Assembly: GCA_000753945.1 (NCBI GenBank)
Contig: JQOA01000054.1
Coordinates: forward strand, 1 to 17,016
DNA length: 17,016 nt
Reading direction: 5' to 3'
From: Smithella sp. D17
Lineage (GTDB): Bacteria; Desulfobacterota; Syntrophia; Syntrophales; Smithellaceae
Below, in pieces: positions 1 to 6,066 of the stretch. Made by a program: the position numbers and the translations under genes. Under the pieces are notes generated by a model. That model made no database searches. It saw only the letters and a list, made by a program, of their open reading frames with translations, and had not been told where the DNA came from. Positions within the stretch are counted from its first letter, which is position 1. Every line of letters starts with the position of its first letter.

Positions 1-244
1 ATCGTGAAGGGTGAAAAGAAAAAAAATACAAGTAATTAAGTTTTAAGATTTAAGGGTTAAGTAATTAAGCACCTCTTTAGAAGTTTAGATGATTAGAGGT
101 TTGGATGCTTAGCAAAATCCGTTCTAGGTTCTATGTTAAAACCACCGCTTATCATTCCCGACTCCGATCGGGAATCCGTGATATTCTTTATTGTCCAATC
201 TATTTGAAAAATTAAGGGATTTATAAGAAAAAGTATTTGACTAA
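1..244. other. Intergenic region with dispersed-repeat remnants
   Basis: No intact gene is visible. The first ~120 bases are A/T- and purine-rich with short repeated words (ttaag, gaggttt, gtgaagggtgaaaag). Positions 52-64 (AAGGGTTAAGTAA) recur exactly on the minus strand at 5186-5198. Positions 124-165 are collinear with the minus strand of 5067-5026, so this is one copy of a dispersed element, described separately. The 3' end (about 190-244) could contain the decayed N-terminus of the ATPase pseudogene, but no Walker A motif can be read in any frame. Confidence 0.6.
124..175 (+). repeat. Dispersed intergenic repeat, copy 1 (short form)
   Basis: This segment aligns, with few mismatches and one 1-base gap, to the reverse complement of 5026-5067. 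Both copies read CTA-GTTCTA-GTT-AAAACCA, then a short variable stretch, then TCATTCCCGACTC. Copy 1 ends in a compact hairpin, ATTCCCGA (154-161) pairing with TCGGGAAT (168-175) over a 6-base loop. Copy 2 has a longer arm there. Two related copies in opposite orientation in one window indicate a REP- or MITE-like family. No transposase is visible nearby. Confidence 0.6.
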
Positions 245-975
245 GAGAAATATTTTAATTTTGATGATGAAAGGTTAGTTGCCGTTGAAGATTACGATGA
301 GATTCTTGGCGCCATCAAAGCTGTTTATGGTAATCCACAGCATCTTTTTTTTGATGAAATTCAAAATCTTCCCCGCTGGGAATTATTTGTCAATCGTCTG
401 CAACGTCAGGGATTTAAAATGCTGATTACCGGAAGCAATGCCAATCTGCTCAGTTCGGAACTGTCCACGCATCTTACCGGACGTCATGCTACTGTGGCTC
501 TGTTTCCGTTTTCTTTCAGAGAATATCTGACAATATCAGAAAATCAGAAGACAACAACTGAGAAAAAAGATGCGTTGGATGCATATATGGAACAGGGAGG
601 GTATCCGGAACCTTTGCTGAAAAAAATCGACCGGCGTGATTATCTGCGCTCATTACTACAATCTACTTTGTATAAAGATATCATCAAGAGGTTCAAAATC
701 AGGTCTGGAAGAGTTCAAACAATGAAGAGGTGGATTTTGTTGTTAAAGAAGGGCTGCATGTTTCACGATTGATTCAGGTTTGCTCTGATATTTCCAATCC
801 GCAAACGATGAAAAGAGAAATGAGGGCGCTGGTTAATGCCTCGCAGGAATTGAATTGCAATGATCTGTTGCTGCTCAATGATCGTGTTGATAGCATGGAA
901 ACTTTCAAATGGCAGGATGCCCAACGTAAAATACGATTGATGCCTTTGTGGCAGTGGTTGGAAGAAGAGAAGTGA
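245..975 (+). pseudogene. Broken AAA ATPase / DUF4143 gene
   Basis: Frame 2 from about 245 to a stop at 770-772 encodes the ATPase core. It shows KYFNFDDERL, Walker B LFFDEIQN (about 350-373), a GSNA sensor-like strand, LTGRH, FPFSFREYL and YMEQGGYPEP, all typical of the DUF4143-associated ATP-binding family. The protein then jumps at about 700-724 into frame 1, where NEEVDFVVKEG and the rest of the C-terminal domain follow (stop at 973-975). Intact relatives have well over 100 residues between these blocks, so an internal deletion with a frame change is the best reading. A TAA at 242-244 blocks the frame upstream and no Walker A is present, so the N-terminus is also lost. Two fragments beginning at 419 (ATG) and 730 (GTG) remain open but are unlikely to be functional. 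The intact ATPase at 2086 belongs to a different branch and is not the donor. Confidence 0.85.
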
Positions 976-1116
976 ATGGTGCTCCACAGCACTATGTGCC
1001 GGGGATAGTTCCACTAACGCTTCGAGCTGCATCCCGACGTGTCGGGACTTGCTTTCAGCGACGGTCACTAAAGAGTGAAGAGTGACGGACGGAGGTCGGA
1101 GGGATAAGAGGGGAAA

Positions 1117-1148
1117 GGGTTATGGGTTATGGGTTATGGGTTATGGGG
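1117..1148 (+). repeat. GGGTTAT tandem repeat x4 (G-quadruplex-capable)
   Basis: Four perfect 7-base units GGGTTAT run from 1117 to 1144 and are followed by another GGGG, giving five G-runs separated by TTAT loops. This meets the usual G3-N(1-7) quadruplex pattern on the plus strand. It lies about 140 bases upstream of the antitoxin start, in non-coding DNA. Whether it folds or has a role cannot be judged from sequence. Confidence 0.85.
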
Positions 1149-1224
1149 AAAGGGCGGAAGTCGGAGGGCGGAGAGCGGGGAAGAGTGAAGGGAAAAAAAC
1201 AAACCATAAGTTTAGACATTAATC

Positions 1225-1252
1225 TTGACATTTTTTGTTATATGCATAAACT
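1225..1252 (+). promoter_or_regulatory. Promoter of toxin-antitoxin operon
   Basis: A perfect -35 TTGACA (1225-1230) is followed after 16 bases by TAAACT (1247-1252), which matches four of six positions of a -10 box. The start would fall near 1259, about 30 bases before the antitoxin ATG. The -10 is itself one of the TAAACT operator units. Confidence 0.6.
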
Positions 1253-1266
1253 AAGTTTACTAAACT
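1247..1266. promoter_or_regulatory. Operator: alternating TAAACT/AGTTTA half-sites
   Basis: TAAACT (1247-1252), AGTTTA (1254-1259) and TAAACT (1261-1266) alternate with single-base spacers, forming two overlapping perfect palindromes. Another AGTTTA sits at 1209-1214. The array covers the -10 box and start region, the position expected for autorepression by a Phd-type antitoxin or its complex with the toxin. Confidence 0.6.
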
Positions 1267-1288
1267 AATCCTAAAAGGGGTATGTGCT

Positions 1289-1537
1289 ATGCAAACCATC
1301 AATATTCATGAAGCGAAGACGCACCTTTCCCGTCTGGTTGAGGAGGCTGCGCAGGGAAAGTCCTTTATCATTGCCAAGGCAGGAAAGCCGATGGTTAAGG
1401 TTTCCCCTCTTTCTATAGAAGAGCGGAAAGGCGGCGAAAAACTGGGATTTATGGCGGGTGAGATTTCTGTTCCTGATGATTTTGATTCACTGGGGGCGAC
1501 GGCGATTAAACTACTCTTTGAAGGCAAGTCATCGTGA
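1289..1537 (+). CDS. Type II antitoxin, Phd/YefM family
   Basis: This 82-residue protein begins with the hallmark Phd/YefM N-terminus: INIHEAKTHLSRLVEEAAQG, then a strand FIIAKAGKPMVKVSPL. This fold dimerises and binds the operon's operator. The C-terminal part (about residues 50-82) is variable and acidic, as expected for the segment that wraps and blocks the cognate toxin. The start is supported by AAAAGGGG (1273-1280) eight bases upstream of ATG. The stop overlaps the toxin start by four bases (GTGA at 1534-1537), indicating translational coupling. Role: neutralises the PIN-domain RNase encoded next and represses the operon. Family identity is strong; no specific subfamily name is claimed. 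Confidence 0.93.
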   Translation: MQTINIHEAKTHLSRLVEEAAQGKSFIIAKAGKPMVKVSPLSIEERKGGEKLGFMAGEISVPDDFDSLGATAIKLLFEGKSS

Positions 1538-1920
1538 AGCTACTATTAGATACGCATATTCTCCTGTGGACGGCCGGACAGCCTGATAAGCTTTCCGAAT
1601 CAGCGCGCGCACTCTTGACGACACCAGAGAATAGTCTGTTTTTCAGTGCGGCAAGTATCTGGGAAATTGTTATCAAGCTGGGACTTGGTCGCGAAGATTT
1701 TAAGGTTGATCCGTATCGTTTGAGGAAGATGCTCGTAGTGCATGGATACACGGAGCTCTCTGTAACTGCTGAACATGCCTTGAAGGTTGATTCGTTGCCG
1801 CCGCTTCATAAAGACCCTTTCGACCGCCTGCTCCTTGCTCAAGCCCGTACAGAAGGGATGCTCTTCCTCACCGGCGATACTGCCGTTGTCCAATATCAAG
1901 AATCTGTTTTAGGTGTATAA
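1534..1920 (+). CDS. PIN-domain toxin, VapC-type ribonuclease
   Basis: This 128-residue protein is a complete PIN domain. The acidic metal-binding residues are visible: D6 in LLLDTHILLW, E44 in SIWEI, D97 in the HKDPFDRLL motif and D115 in LTGD. The family consists of Mg2+-dependent endoribonucleases, commonly cutting tRNA or rRNA when released from the antitoxin. Translation starts at GTG 1534 inside the antitoxin stop, so expression is tied to antitoxin translation. The length and the HKDPFDR motif match the subgroup usually paired with Phd-like antitoxins. No terminator is obvious downstream. The RNA target cannot be inferred from the sequence. Confidence 0.93.
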   Translation: MKLLLDTHILLWTAGQPDKLSESARALLTTPENSLFFSAASIWEIVIKLGLGREDFKVDPYRLRKMLVVHGYTELSVTAEHALKVDSLPPLHKDPFDRLLLAQARTEGMLFLTGDTAVVQYQESVLGV

Positions 1921-1956
1921 AAGATGGGGACTCCGAAGACCTCTCATTATTTACAT

Positions 1957-1991
1957 TCGGAGGACGGAGGGCGGAAGGCGGAGGTCGGAGG
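1957..1991 (+). repeat. Purine-rich GGAGG/CGGAGG repeat
   Basis: A run of GGAGG and CGGA words lies just downstream of the toxin gene. CGGAGGGCGGA (1965-1975) and GGAGGTCGGAGG (1980-1991) are exact copies, in the same orientation, of 1162-1172 and 1091-1102 upstream of the antitoxin. The toxin-antitoxin cassette is thus bracketed by the same repeat class. Confidence 0.7.
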
Positions 1992-2051
1992 ACACAACTG
2001 TTCTAAGTTCAAGGTTAAGAAAAAAACTTTTAAAGATTCTGAAATATAGCC

Positions 2052-2079
2052 TTGACATGTCGAAATATCATGATACAAT
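2052..2079 (+). promoter_or_regulatory. Strong promoter for ATPase/DUF4143 gene
   Basis: TTGACA (2052-2057), a 16-base spacer, then TACAAT (2074-2079): six of six and five of six consensus matches. Predicted initiation (about 2085-2087) coincides with the ATG at 2086. A 10-bp palindrome TATCATGATA (2066-2075) overlaps the -10, and ATACAA (2073-2078) with TTGTAT (2082-2087) form a second inverted repeat over the start. Both are candidate operator sites. Confidence 0.75.
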
Positions 2080-2085
2080 GTTTGT

Positions 2086-3240
2086 ATGCAAATAAAAAGA
2101 ACTGGTGAAATAGAGCTCTTAAGCGAACGCTTCAGGAATAATCCTGTTGTGGCGATTCTTGGACCAAGGCAATGCGGGAAAACCACGCTTGCCCGGCAAT
2201 TCTCTGATCAGTGGCCGAAGGATGTCACTTTTTTTGATCTGGAAAATCCGCGCGATTTGAGGCGGCTCGAAGAACCGTTGCTGGCGCTGGAAAATCTGGA
2301 GGGGCTGATTGTTCTCGACGAGATCCAGCGGGCTGCGGATTTGTTTCCCGTTTTACGCGTTCTTGCCGACAGGCCAAACAAAAAAGCTAAATTCCTGATT
2401 TTAGGAAGTGCGTCACACGATTTAATAAGACAATCTTCTGAATCTTTAGCCGGGCGCATAAGTTATCTGGAAATAGGCGGGTTTACGCTTGATCTTGTAG
2501 GGGCGGTAAAAAAAGAAAAATTATGGATAAGAGGCGCTTTCCCCAGGTCTTTTCTCGCGTCGAACGAAGCGGCTTCCTACCAGTGGCGTCAGGATTTTAT
2601 CGCAACTTTTCTGGAAAGGGATATTCCTCAACTGGGATTTAATATCCCGGCAAAATCCCTTGGCCGCTTCTGGCAAATGCTCGCGCATTATCACGGCCAG
2701 ATATTCAATGCTTCGGAAATCGGCAAGAGTCTGGCCGTTTCCGACCATACCGCGCAAAGATATCTGGATTTGCTGTCCGGAACTTTTATGGTTCGCCAGT
2801 TGCGTCCCTGGAATTACAACACAAAGAAAAGAATCATCAAAAGACCAAAGATTTATTTTCGCGATACAGGTATTATGCATGCCTTACTTGAACTGCCGGC
2901 GAAAAGGGACGTTCTTTCACACCCGAAACTCGGCGCATCATGGGAAGGTTTCGCGCTGGAGGAAACAATCAAAGCCATCCGGTTGAAGGAGAATGAAATA
3001 TTTTTCTGGGGTGTACATGCGTCCGCGGAGATTGATCTGGTGTTTCAAAAAAATGGACGGCTCTATGGCGTCGAGGTCAAGTACGCGCAGGCGCCGGGGT
3101 TCACTTCATCTATGCGTATGGCATCCGAAGAGTTAGCCATAAAGCATTTGTGGGTTATCTACCCGGGTAGTGACACGTATGCTTTGAATAAAAACGCGAC
3201 GGTGATTCCATTGACGAAATTGAACAAAATAACGTTCTAA
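2086..3240 (+). CDS. ATP-binding protein, AAA-14 domain plus DUF4143
   Basis: This 384-residue protein has an N-terminal P-loop ATPase with Walker A GPRQCGKTT (26-34), Walker B LIVLDEIQ (74-81) and a GSAS sensor-like motif (107-110). The C-terminal DUF4143 domain carries a PD-(D/E)XK-like signature, AEID(317)L followed by E330-V-K332. The middle region has a helix-turn-helix-like stretch (about residues 205-230, ASEIGKSLAVSDHTAQRYLDLL). The family is widespread and mobile in prokaryotes, and its cellular role is poorly defined; a nuclease or DNA-related function is only suggested by the C-terminal fold. The ATG at 2086 fits homologue N-termini (VVAILGPRQCGKTT near residue 21), yet there is no room for a Shine-Dalgarno after the predicted transcription start, so the mRNA appears leaderless. 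The preceding toxin-antitoxin pair and the broken relative at 245-975 suggest an accessory island. Confidence 0.92.
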   Translation: MQIKRTGEIELLSERFRNNPVVAILGPRQCGKTTLARQFSDQWPKDVTFFDLENPRDLRRLEEPLLALENLEGLIVLDEIQRAADLFPVLRVLADRPNKKAKFLILGSASHDLIRQSSESLAGRISYLEIGGFTLDLVGAVKKEKLWIRGAFPRSFLASNEAASYQWRQDFIATFLERDIPQLGFNIPAKSLGRFWQMLAHYHGQIFNASEIGKSLAVSDHTAQRYLDLLSGTFMVRQLRPWNYNTKKRIIKRPKIYFRDTGIMHALLELPAKRDVLSHPKLGASWEGFALEETIKAIRLKENEIFFWGVHASAEIDLVFQKNGRLYGVEVKYAQAPGFTSSMRMASEELAIKHLWVIYPGSDTYALNKNATVIPLTKLNKITF

Positions 3241-3261
3241 TTGGCGAATATCTCTTAGAGA

Positions 3262-4866
3262 ATGCGGATCAAAAAAAAGATGAAGCGAATATATTTAAGC
3301 ATGCCCGATAAATGGAAAAAAGATCTTATGAAAATAGCGATTATTATATTTGCGATTACTTTTACACATAGTCAATTATTTCTTGCCCATGCTGCTTCAT
3401 CAACCAATGTTTCGCTGGATAACGATCTTTACCGCGACATGGAATTCTGGGCGGCGGAAGGACTTATCGAAAGTCAGCTTTTATCCATCAAGCCGCTGAC
3501 AAAAAGTGAAGCCGGCAAGCAAATTGCCGCGGCGCTGGATAAATGTTCGGCCATGGAAACACCTTCGGCGACTTGCAGAAATATTCGTGAGCGCTACGCA
3601 AAACTTTTCGCCCCGGAAATCGCCGAGGCGCGAAATACCGAAACCACCGCCAACACATTTTTGAAACCGCTGGAAAGTGCTTCAGTATCTTATAGGTATC
3701 TGGATGGTGCTTTTTCCATTTATAATAATGAAGGTATTCCATATGGCGACGGCCATAACGCTGCAATTCAGTTTGAATCAAATGCACGATTGTGGAAGGT
3801 GCTGTCCTTTTCTATTCAGCCCCAACTCGCATATTATGGTGATGCAGGCAATAAGAACGAAGGCAGTGAGTTTGATATGCGGTTGCAGAAGGGGTATGCG
3901 AAACTGACGGCCTGCAATCTTGAACTGGAGGTAGGCAGGGATTCTTTGTGGTGGGGTCCCGGTTATCACGGCGCGCTGCTTATGTCCAACAACGCGCAGC
4001 CTTTCGATCTGATCAAATTGTCCAATCCGGAACCGGTGCTGCTGCCGTGGATTTTTTCCCGGCTTGGGCTGGTGCAGTTCAATCTGATTTTTTCTCAACT
4101 CAACGACGAGCGCACGGGCAGTGAACTGGCCAATCCTTTTCTTTACGGCCTGCGGCTGGGCATTAAACCGCATCCGTATCTGGAACTGGGCGCAACCCAT
4201 CTGGTGCTGTTCGGCGGTCCGGAAAGACGCGATTTGAGTTTTGAAGATATCCTGAAAACTCTTTACAGCAACACCAACAGAAACGGTCAGAAAACGGACA
4301 GCAATCAGGAAGTTGCCGTGGACTTCGCCTTGACTTTTCCGAATATCGGCAATTACATTTTTCTGGCTGACGGCTTGAAAATTTATTGCGAAATCGGCGC
4401 GGAAGACACCGGTTTCCTGCCGGATAGAAGAGCCTACATTGGCGGGTTCGCTCTTTACAAACCTTTTGCTCTGGAGCGGGCTGTTTTGCGCGGCGAGTAT
4501 GCCAATTTGTCGCCCAACAGCGTGCCCGATGCCTGGTATGATCATCCTTTCTATCCCATGCGTTACGAAGAGAACTTGTTTGGTCATCACGCGGGCAACG
4601 ACTCGGAAGATTTTTTTGTGGAATGGTCACAGGATTTTGAAAAGTTATTCTACAAGCTTGGTTTTGATCGGGAAAGAAACGGATTTCAGACAAAAACTTC
4701 TACCGAGGCCAGAAATCAGTATTCGGGAGAAATAGGCTATCGATTTAATGCAAATTCCAAAGTTACTCTACGCTATGTTTACGAGAGAATAAATAATTTC
4801 GGTAACGCTGCAAATGATAGCGAAAGTAACCAATTCGTTGGAATTGATGCAATGATTTATTTTTGA
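3262..4866 (+). CDS. Wzi-like capsule-assembly outer-membrane beta-barrel protein
   Basis: This protein of up to 534 residues carries the Wzi-family signature EVGRDSLWWGPG (223-234), followed by LLMSNNAQPFDLIKLS (239-254). It also has the N-terminal helical repeat LYRDMEFWAAEGLIES...PLTKSEA. Alternating amphipathic strands fill the rest, and the chain ends in IYF, the terminal Phe typical of BAM-inserted barrels. Wzi proteins help attach or export surface polysaccharide. The signal peptide is best read from M23 (ATG at 3328): MKIAIIIFAITF...LAHA with cleavage near residue 44. GGAAAAAAG precedes that codon by about nine bases, so 3328 may be the real start rather than 3262; in-frame ATGs also lie at 3280 and 3301. 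No capsule genes are adjacent, so its polysaccharide partner is unknown. It lies 21 bases after the ATPase gene but is probably unrelated in function. Confidence 0.85.
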   Translation: MRIKKKMKRIYLSMPDKWKKDLMKIAIIIFAITFTHSQLFLAHAASSTNVSLDNDLYRDMEFWAAEGLIESQLLSIKPLTKSEAGKQIAAALDKCSAMETPSATCRNIRERYAKLFAPEIAEARNTETTANTFLKPLESASVSYRYLDGAFSIYNNEGIPYGDGHNAAIQFESNARLWKVLSFSIQPQLAYYGDAGNKNEGSEFDMRLQKGYAKLTACNLELEVGRDSLWWGPGYHGALLMSNNAQPFDLIKLSNPEPVLLPWIFSRLGLVQFNLIFSQLNDERTGSELANPFLYGLRLGIKPHPYLELGATHLVLFGGPERRDLSFEDILKTLYSNTNRNGQKTDSNQEVAVDFALTFPNIGNYIFLADGLKIYCEIGAEDTGFLPDRRAYIGGFALYKPFALERAVLRGEYANLSPNSVPDAWYDHPFYPMRYEENLFGHHAGNDSEDFFVEWSQDFEKLFYKLGFDRERNGFQTKTSTEARNQYSGEIGYRFNANSKVTLRYVYERINNFGNAANDSESNQFVGIDAMIYF

Positions 4867-4962
4867 TAAAAGTTTTAAGTACATTTGATAGTCCGTGAAG
4901 GGGGAAAGAGATAAAATTAGAGGTTTAGAAGGTTGGAGGGTTGGGAGATTAGGAAAGACAAG

Positions 4963-5149
4963 TGAAAGGTGAATGGTGAAAAGCACCTTTTGTCATTCCA
5001 GATCAACCGGCATTCGCCAGTCTTCGAGTCGGGAATGACAAGAAATGGTTTTCAACGTAGAACATAGAACATTTTTTCTTCCCGCCCTTGAGGGGAGGGA
5101 CAGAGGGAGTGTGAAAATATATGTTTCTCACTTCACCATTCACTTTTCA
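4963..5149. mobile_element. MITE-like element, candidate non-autonomous
   Basis: TGAAAGGTGAATGGTGAA (4963-4980) is repeated inverted at 5132-5149 with one mismatch, giving a 187-bp unit with terminal inverted repeats and internal palindromes but no coding capacity. The inner part shares sequence with locus 124-165. No target-site duplication was recognised, so this is a structural candidate, not a confirmed transposable unit. Confidence 0.35.
4991..5067 (-). repeat. Dispersed intergenic repeat, copy 2 (long form, inverted)
   Basis: Read on the minus strand, this copy starts CTATGTTCTACGTTGAAAAC (5067 downward), continues to TTGTCATTCCCGACTCG and ends in a hairpin whose arms TGTCATTCC (4991-4999) and GGAATGACA (5032-5040) match perfectly. 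It is collinear with 124-165 on the plus strand, where the hairpin is shorter. Confidence 0.6.
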
Positions 5150-5233
5150 AGGTGGTCAAATATTCACTATACACGGGGTTTTAACTTACTTAACCCTTTT
5201 TTATTAAACGTTCTACTGGATTTAAAATGACCA

Positions 5234-5261
5234 TTGATAAATTAAAAAAAATGCATAATAT
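5234..5261 (+). promoter_or_regulatory. Probable promoter of rubrerythrin
   Basis: TTGATA (5234-5239) and TAATAT (5256-5261) are separated by 16 bases in an AT-rich stretch. These are the same hexamers as the predicted nrdD promoter. No PerR-type palindrome was recognised. Confidence 0.5.
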
Positions 5262-5292
5262 ATCGTAAACAAATGAAGAAAGGAGATGAAAG

Positions 5293-5871
5293 ATGGCTAA
5301 ATCAATAAAAGGAACAAAAACAGAGAAAAATTTACTGGCATCATTTGCCGGAGAGTCACAGGCAAGAAATCGTTACACCTTCTTTGCCAGTGCCGCTAAA
5401 AAAGAGGGCTTGGAGCAGATTTCACGTATTTTTCTGGAGACCGCAGAAAATGAAAAAGAACACGCTAAAGTGTTTTTTAAATATCTTGAAGGCGGAGAAG
5501 TTGAAATTACAGCAGCCTATCCGGCAGGCATAATCGGCGATACCAAGAGCAATCTTGAGGCTGCGGCAGCCGGTGAAAATATGGAATGGACAACCCTGTA
5601 CTCAGAGGCAGCCAAAGTTGCTAAAAAAGAGGGTTTCCCGGAAGTGGCCCGTTCATTTGAACAAATATCCAAAGTAGAAAAATTTCATGAGAGCAGATAC
5701 CGTAAACTGGTAGCTAATATTGCCAAGGAAGAGGTCTTCAAAAAGAAAGCGACAACCAGGTGGCACTGTATCAACTGCGGTTACGTACATGAAGGACCGG
5801 AAGCGCCCAAAGAGTGTCCTGCGTGCAAACATCCGCAGTCTTATTATGAGGTGTTGGCGGAAAATTATTAA
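5293..5871 (+). CDS. rbr: Rubrerythrin (diiron peroxidase)
   Basis: This 192-residue protein is a full-length classical rubrerythrin. The N-terminal ferritin-like four-helix domain carries the diiron ligands E21 (in AGES), E54-x-x-H57 (ENEKEH), E95 and E98 (GENMEW), and E129-x-x-H132 (EKFH). The C-terminal rubredoxin-like domain holds C159-x-x-C162 and C175-x-x-C178 for the mononuclear iron. The enzyme reduces hydrogen peroxide to water in the cytoplasm of anaerobes, with electrons from rubredoxin or NAD(P)H-linked donors. The start is fixed by AAAGGAG (5279-5285), seven bases before ATG. The gene is monocistronic, with its own promoter and terminator. Confidence 0.97.
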   Translation: MAKSIKGTKTEKNLLASFAGESQARNRYTFFASAAKKEGLEQISRIFLETAENEKEHAKVFFKYLEGGEVEITAAYPAGIIGDTKSNLEAAAAGENMEWTTLYSEAAKVAKKEGFPEVARSFEQISKVEKFHESRYRKLVANIAKEEVFKKKATTRWHCINCGYVHEGPEAPKECPACKHPQSYYEVLAENY

Positions 5872-5889
5872 ATCTGAAATTTACATTTG

Positions 5890-5936
5890 GCCCTTGTTCT
5901 TGCGGTTAAATATTACCGCAAAAGCAAGGGCTTTTT
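5890..5936 (+). terminator. Rho-independent terminator after rubrerythrin
   Basis: GCCCTTG (5890-5896) pairs with CAAGGGC (5925-5931), and inside it TTGCGGT (5900-5906) pairs with ACCGCAA (5915-5921). A T5 run follows at 5932-5936. Confidence 0.9.
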
Positions 5937-6006
5937 ATTGTGAGACTCAAATTTTAAAAGTGCAATGCATTAAAATTTGATTTGTTTTGAAAAAGGTGCG
6001 TTGTGC

Positions 6007-6035
6007 TTGACAGCGGGGGGAAAATACCCTAGATT
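6007..6035 (+). promoter_or_regulatory. Promoter of GerMN-EF-G operon
   Basis: Perfect -35 TTGACA (6007-6012), 17-base spacer, -10 TAGATT (6030-6035, four of six). The start would be near 6042, about 25 bases before the ATG at 6067. Confidence 0.65.
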
Positions 6036-6066
6036 GGCGCAGTTTTTTGATGAGGAGTTCAGTTTT

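Larger units (their letters stand above)
976..1288. other. Gene-free spacer: hairpin and purine-rich repeats
   Basis: No credible ORF is present. TCCCGAC (1032-1038) and GTCGGGA (1041-1047) form a tight inverted repeat. From about 1066 to 1196 the plus strand is almost purely purine, with words such as GGAGGTCGGAGG (1091-1102) and CGGAGGGCGGA (1162-1172), plus four GGGTTAT units. The toxin-antitoxin promoter and operator occupy the end of the spacer. The purine-rich words recur downstream of the toxin. Confidence 0.7.
4867..5229. other. Repeat-mosaic spacer between Wzi-like gene and rubrerythrin
   Basis: No convincing gene is present. The spacer contains an 18-base near-perfect inverted repeat (4963-4980 versus 5132-5149, 17 of 18 matching) enclosing a long hairpin (4991-5040), the dispersed repeat copy 2, and a C/G-rich hairpin TCCCgCCC-TTGA-GGGGaGGGA (5080-5100). 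TTACTTAACCCTT (5186-5198) is the exact complement of 52-64. An open frame at 5045-5230 runs through this repeat DNA, has no ribosome-binding site and looks spurious. Confidence 0.65.

Noticed and set aside
1089..1180. Possible CRISPR-like array in G-rich repeats
   Set aside because: Units are short, irregular and lack spacers of constant length; there are no cas genes.
1913..2095. 60-codon frame between the toxin and ATPase genes
   Set aside because: It is translated purine-rich repeat (Arg/Gly-rich), overlaps both the toxin end and the ATPase promoter, and lacks an RBS.
3778..4590. 270-codon minus-strand frame opposite the Wzi-like gene
   Set aside because: It is a mirror frame of a well-supported beta-barrel gene, has no start signal, and no recognisable domain.
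5045..5230. Open frame of 61 codons in the spacer before rubrerythrin
   Set aside because: It runs through the dispersed repeat and two hairpins, has no ribosome-binding site, and its product resembles no protein.
5977..6066. TTG start giving a GerMN protein 30 residues longer
   Set aside because: The segment overlaps the predicted promoter, and the ATG at 6067 has a good GAGGAG site and a normal membrane-anchor N-terminus.
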